Shown piece after piece: positions 57,202 through 64,000 of a DNA stretch of 64,000 nt; the stretch's first letter is position 1; every line of letters starts with the position of its first letter. The notes beneath the pieces are model-generated. The model saw only the letters and a program-made list of their open reading frames with translations. It was not told the DNA's origin and ran no database searches. Made by a program: the position numbers and the translations under genes. Origin of the DNA: Lysobacter concretionis Ko07 = DSM 16239 (GTDB lineage Bacteria; Pseudomonadota; Gammaproteobacteria; Xanthomonadales; Xanthomonadaceae); contig NZ_AVPS01000001.1 in the NCBI RefSeq assembly GCF_000768345.1, forward strand, positions 186,001 through 250,000, read 5' to 3'.

Positions 57202-58886
57202 GACAGTTCTCTCAGCCGGTAGGGCAGCAACTTGAAGTCGATCTCCAGCTGGTTGAGCCGGACCGGGTCGAAGCGGGTACGGGCGCCATACACCACCCAT
57301 GGGCCTTCGAAGTCGCCGACCTCTTCCTGCAGCAATTCCAGCGTGCGGCCATTGAGCACGTTGCCGCCCGGGTCGCTGCGGTCACCGAGGATGCCGTTGT
57401 AGAGCAGGAAGATCGCCTTGCCATTGGCAGTACCGAGCAGCGGGGAGTTCGATTTATGTCGCTTGTTGCGCACGCGGCCCGATCCGGTTTCGGCGAACCA
57501 GACGAACTCGGCGAGTTCGGCGAAGCGCACGTCTTCGCGAATCCGGCCGTCGGCGGTGAACAGTGGCTCCTTGCTCAGGCGGCAGAACTGGAAGCCGCCG
57601 CCAAGGCCTTTGACGCGCTCGCCTTTTGCATTGGTGTAGCCGTGTGCGACGCGTGTGACTCGCTCGGACGTGACGTTTCGGGCGATGTCTTCATCCATTT
57701 CGACCAGGATGAAGCGCCGTTTGCCTCTGTCTTGGGCGTTCTGCTTCAGGACGGCGTGGGCGGTAGTGCCAGAGCCGGCGAAGCTGTCGAGGACAATGGC
57801 ATCCCGGTCGGCAAAAGTCGCTGCCCGGACAAGGGTCTGGATCAGGTTTGCCGGCTTCGAATACTGGAAGACGGAGTTGAGATCCACGCCGAGTATTTCG
57901 GCCAACTCAGACGAGGCGTCCTCGTTGGTCCCGACTTCCTTCGTGAGCAGGCTACTCAGGCCCTTTTGACCCTGGCTCGCCGCGGCCTTAACCGCGCGCA
58001 GAGACATGTTCTTGGTGCGAAGGAAGCACCTGCCGCCTTTTCCCAGCTCATCGTCCAGGTTTGACTGGGTCCAGACGAATGGTCCTCTCAGGTGGACATC
58101 GGACACGAAGTTGCCGCCCTTGACCGTCGCCTCCGTCAACAACTCCACCGCCGTACCACCGCGCCCATAGCGACCTCGCGGATAGATGCCGTCTTGAAGT
58201 TTGGTTGGGCCCAGATACTCGGCCGGGATCTTGAGTTCCTTTACCGCATTCGTCCGCTTTACCAAGGGGAAGTCCTCGTCCTCCCCCACGTCTTCGCCGA
58301 CCAACTCGATATCGTTGGATTTCCCGCTCAGGACAACGATGTACTCGGTTTTCTTTGTCAGCTTCTTGGACAGATGGGAACCTTTCCTCTTGCGCTCCCA
58401 TACGATGCAACCAACAAAGGAAAGCTGGCCGATCTCTTTGGCAACGGATCGAAGATGGTGGATCTCGTTGTCGTCGATCGAAACGAAAATTACGCCGTCA
58501 TCCCGCAGAAACTGCCGCAGCAGCACCAGCCGCGGATACATCATGCAGAGCCAGCGGTCGTGGCGGTCGAGCGTCTCACCTTCCTTGCCCACCACCTCGC
58601 CCAGCCACCGGCGGATTTCCGGGCTGTTGACGTTGTCGTTGTAGGCCCAGCCCTCGTTGCCGGTGTTGTACGGCGGGTCGATGTAGATGCATTTCACCTG
58701 TCCCGCGTAGCGCGGCAGAAGCGCCTTCAGGGCGTGCAGGTTGTCGCCCTGGATGATCAGGTTTCCGCTGTCAGTACCGTCATCCGCACTGCAGCTCAAC
58801 GCGGGCACCGGTTCGAGCAGCCGGTAGGGCACGTCCTTGTGGTGCTTGACCACAGCAGACTTCCCGATCCAGTCCAGTACCGGCAT
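57192..58886 (-). CDS. Type III DNA methyltransferase, Mod subunit
   Basis: A 564-residue beta-class N6-adenine methyltransferase. DPPY (70-73, in IYIDPPYNTGNEGWAYND) precedes FAGSG (369-373, in VLDSFAGSGTTAHAV). The central region (about 160-340) is the target-recognition domain that sets the sequence specificity; it has no obvious family resemblance. An in-frame TAG directly before the ATG fixes the start. Coupled to Res by overlap. Divergent from the XRE regulator gene. Confidence 0.95.
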   Translation of the reverse strand: MPVLDWIGKSAVVKHHKDVPYRLLEPVPALSCSADDGTDSGNLIIQGDNLHALKALLPRYAGQVKCIYIDPPYNTGNEGWAYNDNVNSPEIRRWLGEVVGKEGETLDRHDRWLCMMYPRLVLLRQFLRDDGVIFVSIDDNEIHHLRSVAKEIGQLSFVGCIVWERKRKGSHLSKKLTKKTEYIVVLSGKSNDIELVGEDVGEDEDFPLVKRTNAVKELKIPAEYLGPTKLQDGIYPRGRYGRGGTAVELLTEATVKGGNFVSDVHLRGPFVWTQSNLDDELGKGGRCFLRTKNMSLRAVKAAASQGQKGLSSLLTKEVGTNEDASSELAEILGVDLNSVFQYSKPANLIQTLVRAATFADRDAIVLDSFAGSGTTAHAVLKQNAQDRGKRRFILVEMDEDIARNVTSERVTRVAHGYTNAKGERVKGLGGGFQFCRLSKEPLFTADGRIREDVRFAELAEFVWFAETGSGRVRNKRHKSNSPLLGTANGKAIFLLYNGILGDRSDPGGNVLNGRTLELLQEEVGDFEGPWVVYGARTRFDPVRLNQLEIDFKLLPYRLRELSWA

Positions 58887-59015
58887 CTAGCGGTTCCCCG
58901 CCGAGGAATCCCACAGCACGTGCCGCCTGCGCGCCCACACGCACTCGCGCCCGCGCTTGGCAGCGATGTCCAGTAGTGGTTCGAGCAGGGACTTGGGCAT
59001 GAGCGTATCGAGCAA

Positions 59016-59059
59016 ATTAGCCCGATACGCTAATTCAAATAAGCCCGATAAGCGAATTC
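59016..59059. promoter_or_regulatory. Two tandem palindromic operators between mod and the XRE gene
   Basis: Site 1 is AATTAGC-CCGATAC-GCTAATT (59016-59036), a perfect palindrome apart from its 7-nt spacer. Site 2 is AATAAGC-CCGATAA-GCGAATT (59039-59059). They repeat every 23 bp in an AT-rich patch that stands out from the GC-rich surroundings, 32 bp before the XRE start. A third partial element GAGCGTATCGAGC lies at 59002-59014. Confidence 0.7.
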
Positions 59060-59090
59060 TCAGCGGCCCGCGTCCGTACCTTCAACGGCC

Positions 59091-59486
59091 ATGGGCGATG
59101 AGCGACACGAGTTCTCTTTACGGCTGGCCGCGGCGATGCGCGGAAAGGGCTATGCGCCCAGGCCGGGGGTGCTGCACAAGCTCTTCAACAGTCATTACGA
59201 GGGGCAGTCGGTCGCTTTCTCGACAGCCTCCAAGTGGCTGAGCGGACAGGCGCTCCCGCGGCAGGACAGGCTGCAGGTGCTGGCGGCGCTGTTCAATGTC
59301 GAGCCGCATGTGCTGCGGTTCGGCGGAAAGCTGCGGGTCGGGGAGGCAAGGTTGGATTGGACCGCGCAGCTGGGGCCTCAGGATCGCGAGATGATCCAGG
59401 CTTTCGTCGGCCTGCCGTCGACACAGCGCAAGCTGGTGCGAGAGTTGGTTTCAACGCTGGCCGAGGCCGTCAAGACGGGAGCCTGA
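59091..59486 (+). CDS. XRE-like helix-turn-helix regulator next to the Type III system
   Basis: A 131-residue protein. The HTH part reads VLHKLFNSHYEGQSVAFSTA then SKWLSGQALPRQDRLQVLAA, the layout of the phage-repressor-like regulators common in Proteobacteria, and VEPHVLRFGGKLRVGE follows. The C-terminal helices (about 95-131) may dimerise. Placed divergently to mod with tandem palindromes between, it probably controls its own gene and perhaps mod. Converges with the deaminase gene (7 bp). Confidence 0.8.
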   Translation: MGDERHEFSLRLAAAMRGKGYAPRPGVLHKLFNSHYEGQSVAFSTASKWLSGQALPRQDRLQVLAALFNVEPHVLRFGGKLRVGEARLDWTAQLGPQDREMIQAFVGLPSTQRKLVRELVSTLAEAVKTGA

Positions 59487-59492
59487 GCAGCC

Positions 59493-59948
59493 TCACCCCT
59501 CGCCGATATCCTCATTCCACACGTCCGGATTCGCGGCGATATACCCCTGCATCATCTCGATGCATTCGCGATCCGCGAGGTCGATGACCGTGACGCCGGC
59601 TTCGCGCAGCCAGTCGATGCCGCCGCGGAAGGTCTCCGATTCGCCGACCACCACGGTGCCGATGTTGAACTGCCGCACCAGGCCGCTGCAGTACCAGCAC
59701 GGGGCCAGCGTGGTGACCATGATGGTGTCGCGGTAGCTGCGCTGGCGGCCGGCCTTGCGGAAGGCGTCGGTCTCGCCGTGGATCGAGGGGTCGTTTTCCT
59801 GCACGCGGCGGTTGTGGCCGCAGCCGAGCAGGCGGCCGTCGGCGTGGTACAGCGCGGCGCCGATCGGAATGCCGCCTTCGGCCAGCCCCTGGCGGGCTTC
59901 GGCGACGGCGGTGGCGAGCAGGGCGCGGTAGTCGGGGGTGGCGATCAT
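59493..59948 (-). CDS. Cytosine/nucleoside deaminase, yeast FCY1-like
   Basis: A 151-residue zinc deaminase. Zinc ligands and the catalytic Glu are in SIHGETDAF (His and Glu) and APCWYCSG (two Cys). The C-terminus NPDVWNEDIGEG closely resembles the end of Saccharomyces cytosine deaminase Fcy1 (PQDWFEDIGE), which is more specific than the general CDA/guanine deaminase pattern. The likely reaction is cytosine to uracil (pyrimidine salvage). ATG 59948 gives the usual start MIATPDYRALLATAV; the frame runs on upstream to 60230. Confidence 0.87.
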   Translation of the reverse strand: MIATPDYRALLATAVAEARQGLAEGGIPIGAALYHADGRLLGCGHNRRVQENDPSIHGETDAFRKAGRQRSYRDTIMVTTLAPCWYCSGLVRQFNIGTVVVGESETFRGGIDWLREAGVTVIDLADRECIEMMQGYIAANPDVWNEDIGEG

Positions 59949-60108
59949 CCGGATGGGTCCGTAAGGAATGGATGGGTTGATCGTCGTCGTGGTGATGCGG
60001 GATGTCGAGGATGGGTGACGCGACCCTGTATGGAGCGGGAAAGAGCATGGCTCCGGCGTTGTCTTCCAGTTGGTCAAAGCACGCCGGACGGTGGCCACTA
60101 TGTACAGG

Positions 60109-60130
60109 TCGCGGCTGAAGCCGCTCCTAC
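60109..60130. repeat. Interspersed palindrome, GCGGCTGAAGCCGC type
   Basis: TCGCGGCTGAAGCCGCTCCT, a variant of the TAGGAGCGnC family seen at 8899, 20729 and 21951, in the 262-bp gap between the deaminase and ubiE genes. Confidence 0.65.
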
Positions 60131-60210
60131 GTCTGGGAAGTCCCTGTAGGCAAAAGGTCGGTACTGAGGGAGCGGCGACGCGGCCGGCGGGCCGGTGCGA
60201 TAATCGGCAC

Positions 60211-61026
60211 ATGAACGATCCGACTCCCAACGATCACCGCAGCCCCGATCAGTCCGGCGCTTCCGCGGCCCCGGACGCCAACCGGAACGGCACCACCCAC
60301 TTCGGTTTCCGCGACGTTCCCACCGGGGACAAGCAGAAGCTGGTGGCCGAGGTGTTCTCTTCGGTGGCCGGCAGCTACGACCTGATGAACGACCTGATGT
60401 CGCTGGGCATCCACCGGGTCTGGAAGCGCTACTTCGTCGCCACCGCGCAGGTGCGGCGCGGCGACCGGGTGCTTGATCTGGCCGGTGGCACCGGGGATAT
60501 CGCGCTGCTGCTGAAGGACCGCGTCGGCGATACCGGCTCGATCGTGCTGGGCGACATCAACGGTTCGATGCTGCGTGTCGGCCGCGACCGGATGACCGAC
60601 AGGGGCAAGGTCGGCGGCTTCGAATACGTGCAGATGAACGCCGAGAAGCTGCCGTTCCCGGATGCGACCTTCGACCTGGTCACCATCGCGTTCGGCCTGC
60701 GCAACGTCACCGACAAGGACGCGGCGTTGGCCGAGATGCACCGGGTGCTGAAGGTCGGCGGGCAGGCGCGGGTGCTGGAGTTCTCGGAAGTGAAGTACGA
60801 CTGGTTCAAGCCGATCTACGACTTCCACTCGTTCAAGGTCCTGCCGCGGCTGGGCAAGCTGTTCGCCAACGATGCGGACAGCTACCAGTACCTGGCCGAG
60901 AGCATCCGCAAGCATCCACCGCAGGACGAGCTGAAGGCGATGATGCAGGCGGCCGGTTTCGCGCGTTGCGACTACCGCAACCTGTCGGGCGGCATCGTCG
61001 CGGTGCATACCGGCTACAAGGTGTAG
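60211..61026 (+). CDS. ubiE: Ubiquinone/menaquinone C-methyltransferase
   Basis: It methylates carbon in demethylmenaquinone/2-octaprenyl-benzoquinol using SAM. The 271-residue protein opens with a polar 30-residue extension, then [21 protein letters not shown], motif [17 protein letters not shown], and the UbiE signature [18 protein letters not shown]. It ends in [16 protein letters not shown], a typical C-terminus. ATG 60211 was chosen by homology. It is followed by the M1 peptidase after 73 bp. Confidence 0.96.
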   Translation: MNDPTPNDHRSPDQSGASAAPDANRNGTTHFGFRDVPTGDKQKLVAEVFSSVAGSYDLMNDLMSLGIHRVWKRYFVATAQVRRGDRVLDLAGGTGDIALLLKDRVGDTGSIVLGDINGSMLRVGRDRMTDRGKVGGFEYVQMNAEKLPFPDATFDLVTIAFGLRNVTDKDAALAEMHRVLKVGGQARVLEFSEVKYDWFKPIYDFHSFKVLPRLGKLFANDADSYQYLAESIRKHPPQDELKAMMQAAGFARCDYRNLSGGIVAVHTGYKV

Positions 61027-61099
61027 GAAAGGCGGCACTTCGCGCGCGTGGCCGGTCGCGGCTACACTCGCGGGCTCACCTGAAACTGTGGGCCCGCCA

Positions 61100-63043
61100 A
61101 TGCGTTCCTCGATCCTGACCCTGTGTTTTGCCGCCGCCGTCGTGCTCGGCGGTTGCTCGCGCGATGCCGCGCCGGCCGCCGACACCGCCGCCAAATCCGA
61201 CGCCGTCACCGCGCCGGGTGCCGAATACGATTCGCTGTCCTATGCCGAGCCCGACAAGGTCCGGATCAGGGACCTCGCGCTCGCGCTGGATGTCGATTTC
61301 AACGACAAGCAGATCAGCGGCAGCGCCACCTACGACCTGGACTGGGTCGATCCCGAGGCCACCGAGCTGGTGCTGGACACCCGTGACCTGACCATCGAGA
61401 AAGTGGTCGGCGAGCGCAGCGACGGCAAGTGGGTCGACCTGAAGTACGAGCTGGCCGACGCCGACAAGCTGCTGGGCAGCAAGCTCAGCATCCAGGCCCC
61501 GGAGCGCAACGGGCGCATCCGCGTGACCTACCACACCGCGCCGCAGGCCTCGGGCCTGCAGTGGCTGACCCCGGCAATGACCGAGGGTGGCAAGCAGCCC
61601 TTCATGTTCAGCCAGTCGCAGCAGATCCACGCCCGTTCCTGGGTGCCGCTGCAGGACACTCCGCGGGTGCGTTTCACCTACACCGCGCACGTGACCAGCC
61701 CGAAGGACGTGATGGTGTTGATGAGCGCCGACAACGATCCCAAGGCCGTGCGTGACGGCGATTACACCTTCGAGATGCCGCAGGCGATCCCGTCCTACCT
61801 GCTCGCGATCGCCGCCGGCGACCTGGTGTTCAAGCCGATTTCCGACCGCAGCGGCGTGTGGGCCGAGCCGGCGATGGTCGACAAGGCCACGGCCGAGTTC
61901 GCCGATACCGAGAAGATGATCGAGGCCACCGAAGCCATGTACGGCCCGTACCGCTGGGGCCGCTACGACATCCTCGTGCTGCCGCCGTCGTTCCCTTACG
62001 GCGGCATGGAAAACCCGCGCATCACCTTCGCCACCCCGACCGTGATCGTCGGCGACAAGTCGCTGGTGTCGCTGATCGCGCACGAGCTGGCGCACAGCTG
62101 GGCCGGCAACCTGGTGACCTTCTCCAGCCCGAAAGACCAGTGGATGAACGAGGGCATCACCAGCTACGTCGAGAACCGCATCATCGAGGCGCTGTACGGC
62201 AAGGACTTCGCCAACATGGAAGCGGCGATCGCGCAGAACGAACTGCGCAAGACCATCGGTGACATGGAGCCGCAGGCGCAGGCGCTGGCGATCCGTCCCG
62301 ACATCCACGTCAAGGCCGGCGACACCCTGACCGAGGTGGCGTACGACAAGGGCGCGTGGTTCATGATGTTCCTGGAGCACCGTTTCGGCCGCGAGGACTT
62401 CGACCCGTTCCTGCGCGGCTACTTCGACCACTTCGCGTTCCAGTCGATCCCGACCACCACCTTCGTGCAGTACGCCAAGGACAATCTGCTGGCCAAGCAT
62501 CCCGGCAAGGTCACCGAGGCCGAGCTGGACGAGTGGATCTACGGCCCGGGCATCCCGGAGTCGGCGCCGGTCACCGTTTCGCCGCAGTTCGATGCGGTCG
62601 ATGCCGTGCGCCAGGCCTGGATCGATGGCGGTGCGCTGCCGTCCACGGAGGTCACCGCGAAGTGGAGCACCCAGGAATGGCTGCACTTCCTGGAAGGCAT
62701 GCCGGCCACGCTGAGCCATGACCAGCTCGCAGCGCTGGATGCCGCGTACGCATTCACCGGCACGCCGAACGGCGAAATCGCGATGCGCTGGTACCCGCTG
62801 ACCGTGCGCAGCGGCTATCCGGAAGCGAACGAGGCGATCGCCGAGTTCCTCGAGCGCGTCGGCCGCCGCAAGCTGATCATGCCGACCTATGCCGAGCTGG
62901 TGAAAAGCCCGGCCGGTCTGGCGATGGCCGAGACGATCCTGGAGAAGGCGCGACCGGGCTATCACCCGATCACCACCGGCTCGGTCGAGTCGGTGATCGC
63001 CAAGGCCAAGGGTGATGACACGGTGGTCAAGCCGGTCGACTGA
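61100..63043 (+). CDS. M1 family aminopeptidase, lipoprotein
   Basis: A 647-residue zinc aminopeptidase resembling the leukotriene-A4-hydrolase branch. The lipobox VLGGC puts the lipid on Cys19. The exopeptidase motif GGMENP is present; HELAH (328-332) and Glu351 in MNEGITSY form the HExxH-x18-E zinc site. A C-terminal helical domain follows. It probably trims N-terminal residues from peptides at the periplasmic face of the envelope. ATG 61100 is preferred over the GTG at 61088. Confidence 0.92.
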   Translation: MRSSILTLCFAAAVVLGGCSRDAAPAADTAAKSDAVTAPGAEYDSLSYAEPDKVRIRDLALALDVDFNDKQISGSATYDLDWVDPEATELVLDTRDLTIEKVVGERSDGKWVDLKYELADADKLLGSKLSIQAPERNGRIRVTYHTAPQASGLQWLTPAMTEGGKQPFMFSQSQQIHARSWVPLQDTPRVRFTYTAHVTSPKDVMVLMSADNDPKAVRDGDYTFEMPQAIPSYLLAIAAGDLVFKPISDRSGVWAEPAMVDKATAEFADTEKMIEATEAMYGPYRWGRYDILVLPPSFPYGGMENPRITFATPTVIVGDKSLVSLIAHELAHSWAGNLVTFSSPKDQWMNEGITSYVENRIIEALYGKDFANMEAAIAQNELRKTIGDMEPQAQALAIRPDIHVKAGDTLTEVAYDKGAWFMMFLEHRFGREDFDPFLRGYFDHFAFQSIPTTTFVQYAKDNLLAKHPGKVTEAELDEWIYGPGIPESAPVTVSPQFDAVDAVRQAWIDGGALPSTEVTAKWSTQEWLHFLEGMPATLSHDQLAALDAAYAFTGTPNGEIAMRWYPLTVRSGYPEANEAIAEFLERVGRRKLIMPTYAELVKSPAGLAMAETILEKARPGYHPITTGSVESVIAKAKGDDTVVKPVD

Positions 63044-63070
63044 TCGCTGTCATCGGTTGAAAGCCTGCTT

Positions 63071-63094
63071 CGCGACCGCCTCCGGGCGGTCGCG
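63071..63094 (+). terminator. Strong hairpin after the M1 peptidase gene, no T-tract
   Basis: CGCGACCGCC-TCCG-GGCGGTCGCG, a perfect 10-bp stem with a 4-nt loop, 28 bp after the stop. It lacks a following T-run, so it may be an mRNA-stabilising or imperfect terminator. Confidence 0.5.
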
Positions 63095-63161
63095 TCGTAT
63101 CCAGCTTGTGCGTCCGCACCCATCCGGGCTGGTGCCTGGGCGCGACCTGTACGCCTTCCGG

Positions 63162-63371
63162 GCGAATGTCCCCCGGCCCCGCCTGCGGCGGGTGCCTCCT
63201 CCTTTATTTCGCCCCGAAGACATACAGGACACGCCTGTGTTGGTGGATTTGCGCTTCTACAACCACCGTCATGCTGGAACGACGGGGGTGAATGCTCTTG
63301 GTGCGAAATAAAGGAGGAGGCACCGGCTTCATCGGTGCCGGGGGACATTCGCACCAAGGGCATTCACCCCC
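63162..63371. repeat. Complex of nested inverted repeats
   Basis: Arms 63162-63212 and 63303-63352 are inverted copies, perfect over 22 bp (63191-63212 with 63303-63324) and over the outer 16 bp, with a variable middle. A second pair, 63284-63306 and 63349-63371, matches at 22 of 23 bp and overlaps the first. It occupies most of the 446-bp gap before the last gene. Confidence 0.85.
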
Positions 63372-63543
63372 TGCGCCCCGGAGGCGCCACCCCGCCCACA
63401 CCACCCCTGCGACGCTCCCCCCCTTCGGATCGGAGAAGAACCATTAAGATTCAGACAGGCTTGAACCCGACATCCAAGAGAACCCCGCAATGACCCTTAC
63501 GCGTACCCGGACCGCCGCCCATCCATCGCAACTCGATCGGCGA

Positions 63544-64000
63544 ATGGTGCGGGCGGGATCACCGCTGCTCGTTGCCCTGGTATGCGCGATGGTGCTTGGC
63601 GGCTGCGAGCCGGCACCGGATCCGGAGGTCGTCCGCGCCGAACAGGCTGCCGCGGCCGAACGGAAGGCCGAGGCGATGGCGCAACAGTTCGACGAGCAGT
63701 TCGCGGCGGAGAACTGGGACCTGGCCAAGGCGCACGGCGATGTGTTGCTTGCCGAGTATCCCGACAGCCGGGCCGCCGAGCGCATCAAGGCGCAGCATGA
63801 GCAGGCCGCAGAAAAGGCCCGCGCCATCCGGGAAGCGCGCCGCACGGCGGCGTTGTGGGCCTATCAGACCCAGCCGGTTGGCAAGAAACAGCAGTTGTCG
63901 GCCGCCATCTATGCGCGCGAGAACGTCGAGACCGATGGCAAGGTCGCGCGGCCGGTGCGGCTGATCTTCCGCGACCATCCGGAGTGGGGCCGCAGCAGCT
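63544..64000 (+). CDS. Lipoprotein of unknown function (partial)
   Basis: The gene runs off the right edge; 152 codons are visible from ATG 63544, or 170 from an in-frame ATG at 63490. The signal peptide MVRAGSPLLVALVCAMVLGG ends at a lipobox LGGC. The mature part is helical and Ala/Glu-rich (EQAAAAERKAEAMAQQFDEQ) with an NWDLAKAHGDVLLAEYPDS segment resembling a TPR-like helix pair, then a region near LSAAIYARENVETDG. No assigned family. Confidence 0.75.
   Translation, partial: MVRAGSPLLVALVCAMVLGGCEPAPDPEVVRAEQAAAAERKAEAMAQQFDEQFAAENWDLAKAHGDVLLAEYPDSRAAERIKAQHEQAAEKARAIREARRTAALWAYQTQPVGKKQQLSAAIYARENVETDGKVARPVRLIFRDHPEWGRSS

Overview
This 64 kb window is high-GC DNA (roughly two-thirds G+C by eye) from a gammaproteobacterium of the Xanthomonadaceae/Lysobacteraceae, something like Lysobacter, Luteimonas or Pseudoxanthomonas. 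The support is the gene orders def-fmt-rsmB, AlgR-like-hemC and lptM-dapF-DUF484-xerC-hslVU, an HslV with a 12-residue N-terminal extension, several large secreted peptidases, and interspersed short palindromes of the type TGTAGGAGCGACGTnAGTCG. The species cannot be named from the sequence alone.

Layout. 0-12.2 kb: protein-maturation and rRNA genes (def, fmt, rsmB) with an opposing methyltransferase; an envelope-glycan cluster (two family 2 glycosyltransferases flanking an asparagine-synthase-like amidotransferase, with a divergent CDP-glycerol-phosphotransferase-like gene); then a pair of PH-domain membrane proteins and a lipid A acyltransferase-like gene. 12.3-15 kb: dtd, rpoD with an extended -10 promoter and a strong terminator, and a tRNA-Ile(CAT). 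15-25.3 kb: amino-acid permease, a redox group (pirin, cytochrome b561, YceI, flavin reductase), an esterase, an AlgR-like LytTR regulator with hemC, a small outer-membrane protein, a WYL regulator coupled to a patatin phospholipase, and a small membrane protein.

25.6-44.7 kb is the most distinctive region. It holds a GltIJKL-type amino-acid ABC importer and its GntR/FCD regulator, an S41 and an M20 exported hydrolase translated in overlap, a beta-propeller-like protein of unknown function, a 1016-residue TonB-dependent receptor, two tandem paralogous secreted prolyl oligopeptidases and a secreted oligopeptidase B. Two promoters in it, 8.7 kb apart, share one layout: TTGATT, 17 nt, TATACA, overlaid by two TTGTATACAA-like boxes centred 16 bp apart. 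I infer a GntR-controlled regulon that takes an unknown peptide-like ligand across the outer membrane, cuts it in the periplasm and imports the product.

44.7-51.8 kb: conserved housekeeping genes (YbaN-like protein, lptM, dapF, DUF484, xerC, hslV, hslU, glutathionyl-hydroquinone reductase). A possible small ORF made of PDFAT repeats fills the YbaN-lptM gap exactly, and the xerC-hslV gap carries hairpin repeats with a conserved loop. 52-59.5 kb is accessory: an unrecognised cysteine-rich secreted protein, a FabR/TetR regulator, and a Type III restriction-modification pair with an XRE regulator and tandem operator-like palindromes between them. 59.5-64 kb: an FCY1-like cytosine deaminase, ubiE, an M1 aminopeptidase lipoprotein, a complex inverted-repeat element, and the start of another lipoprotein gene.
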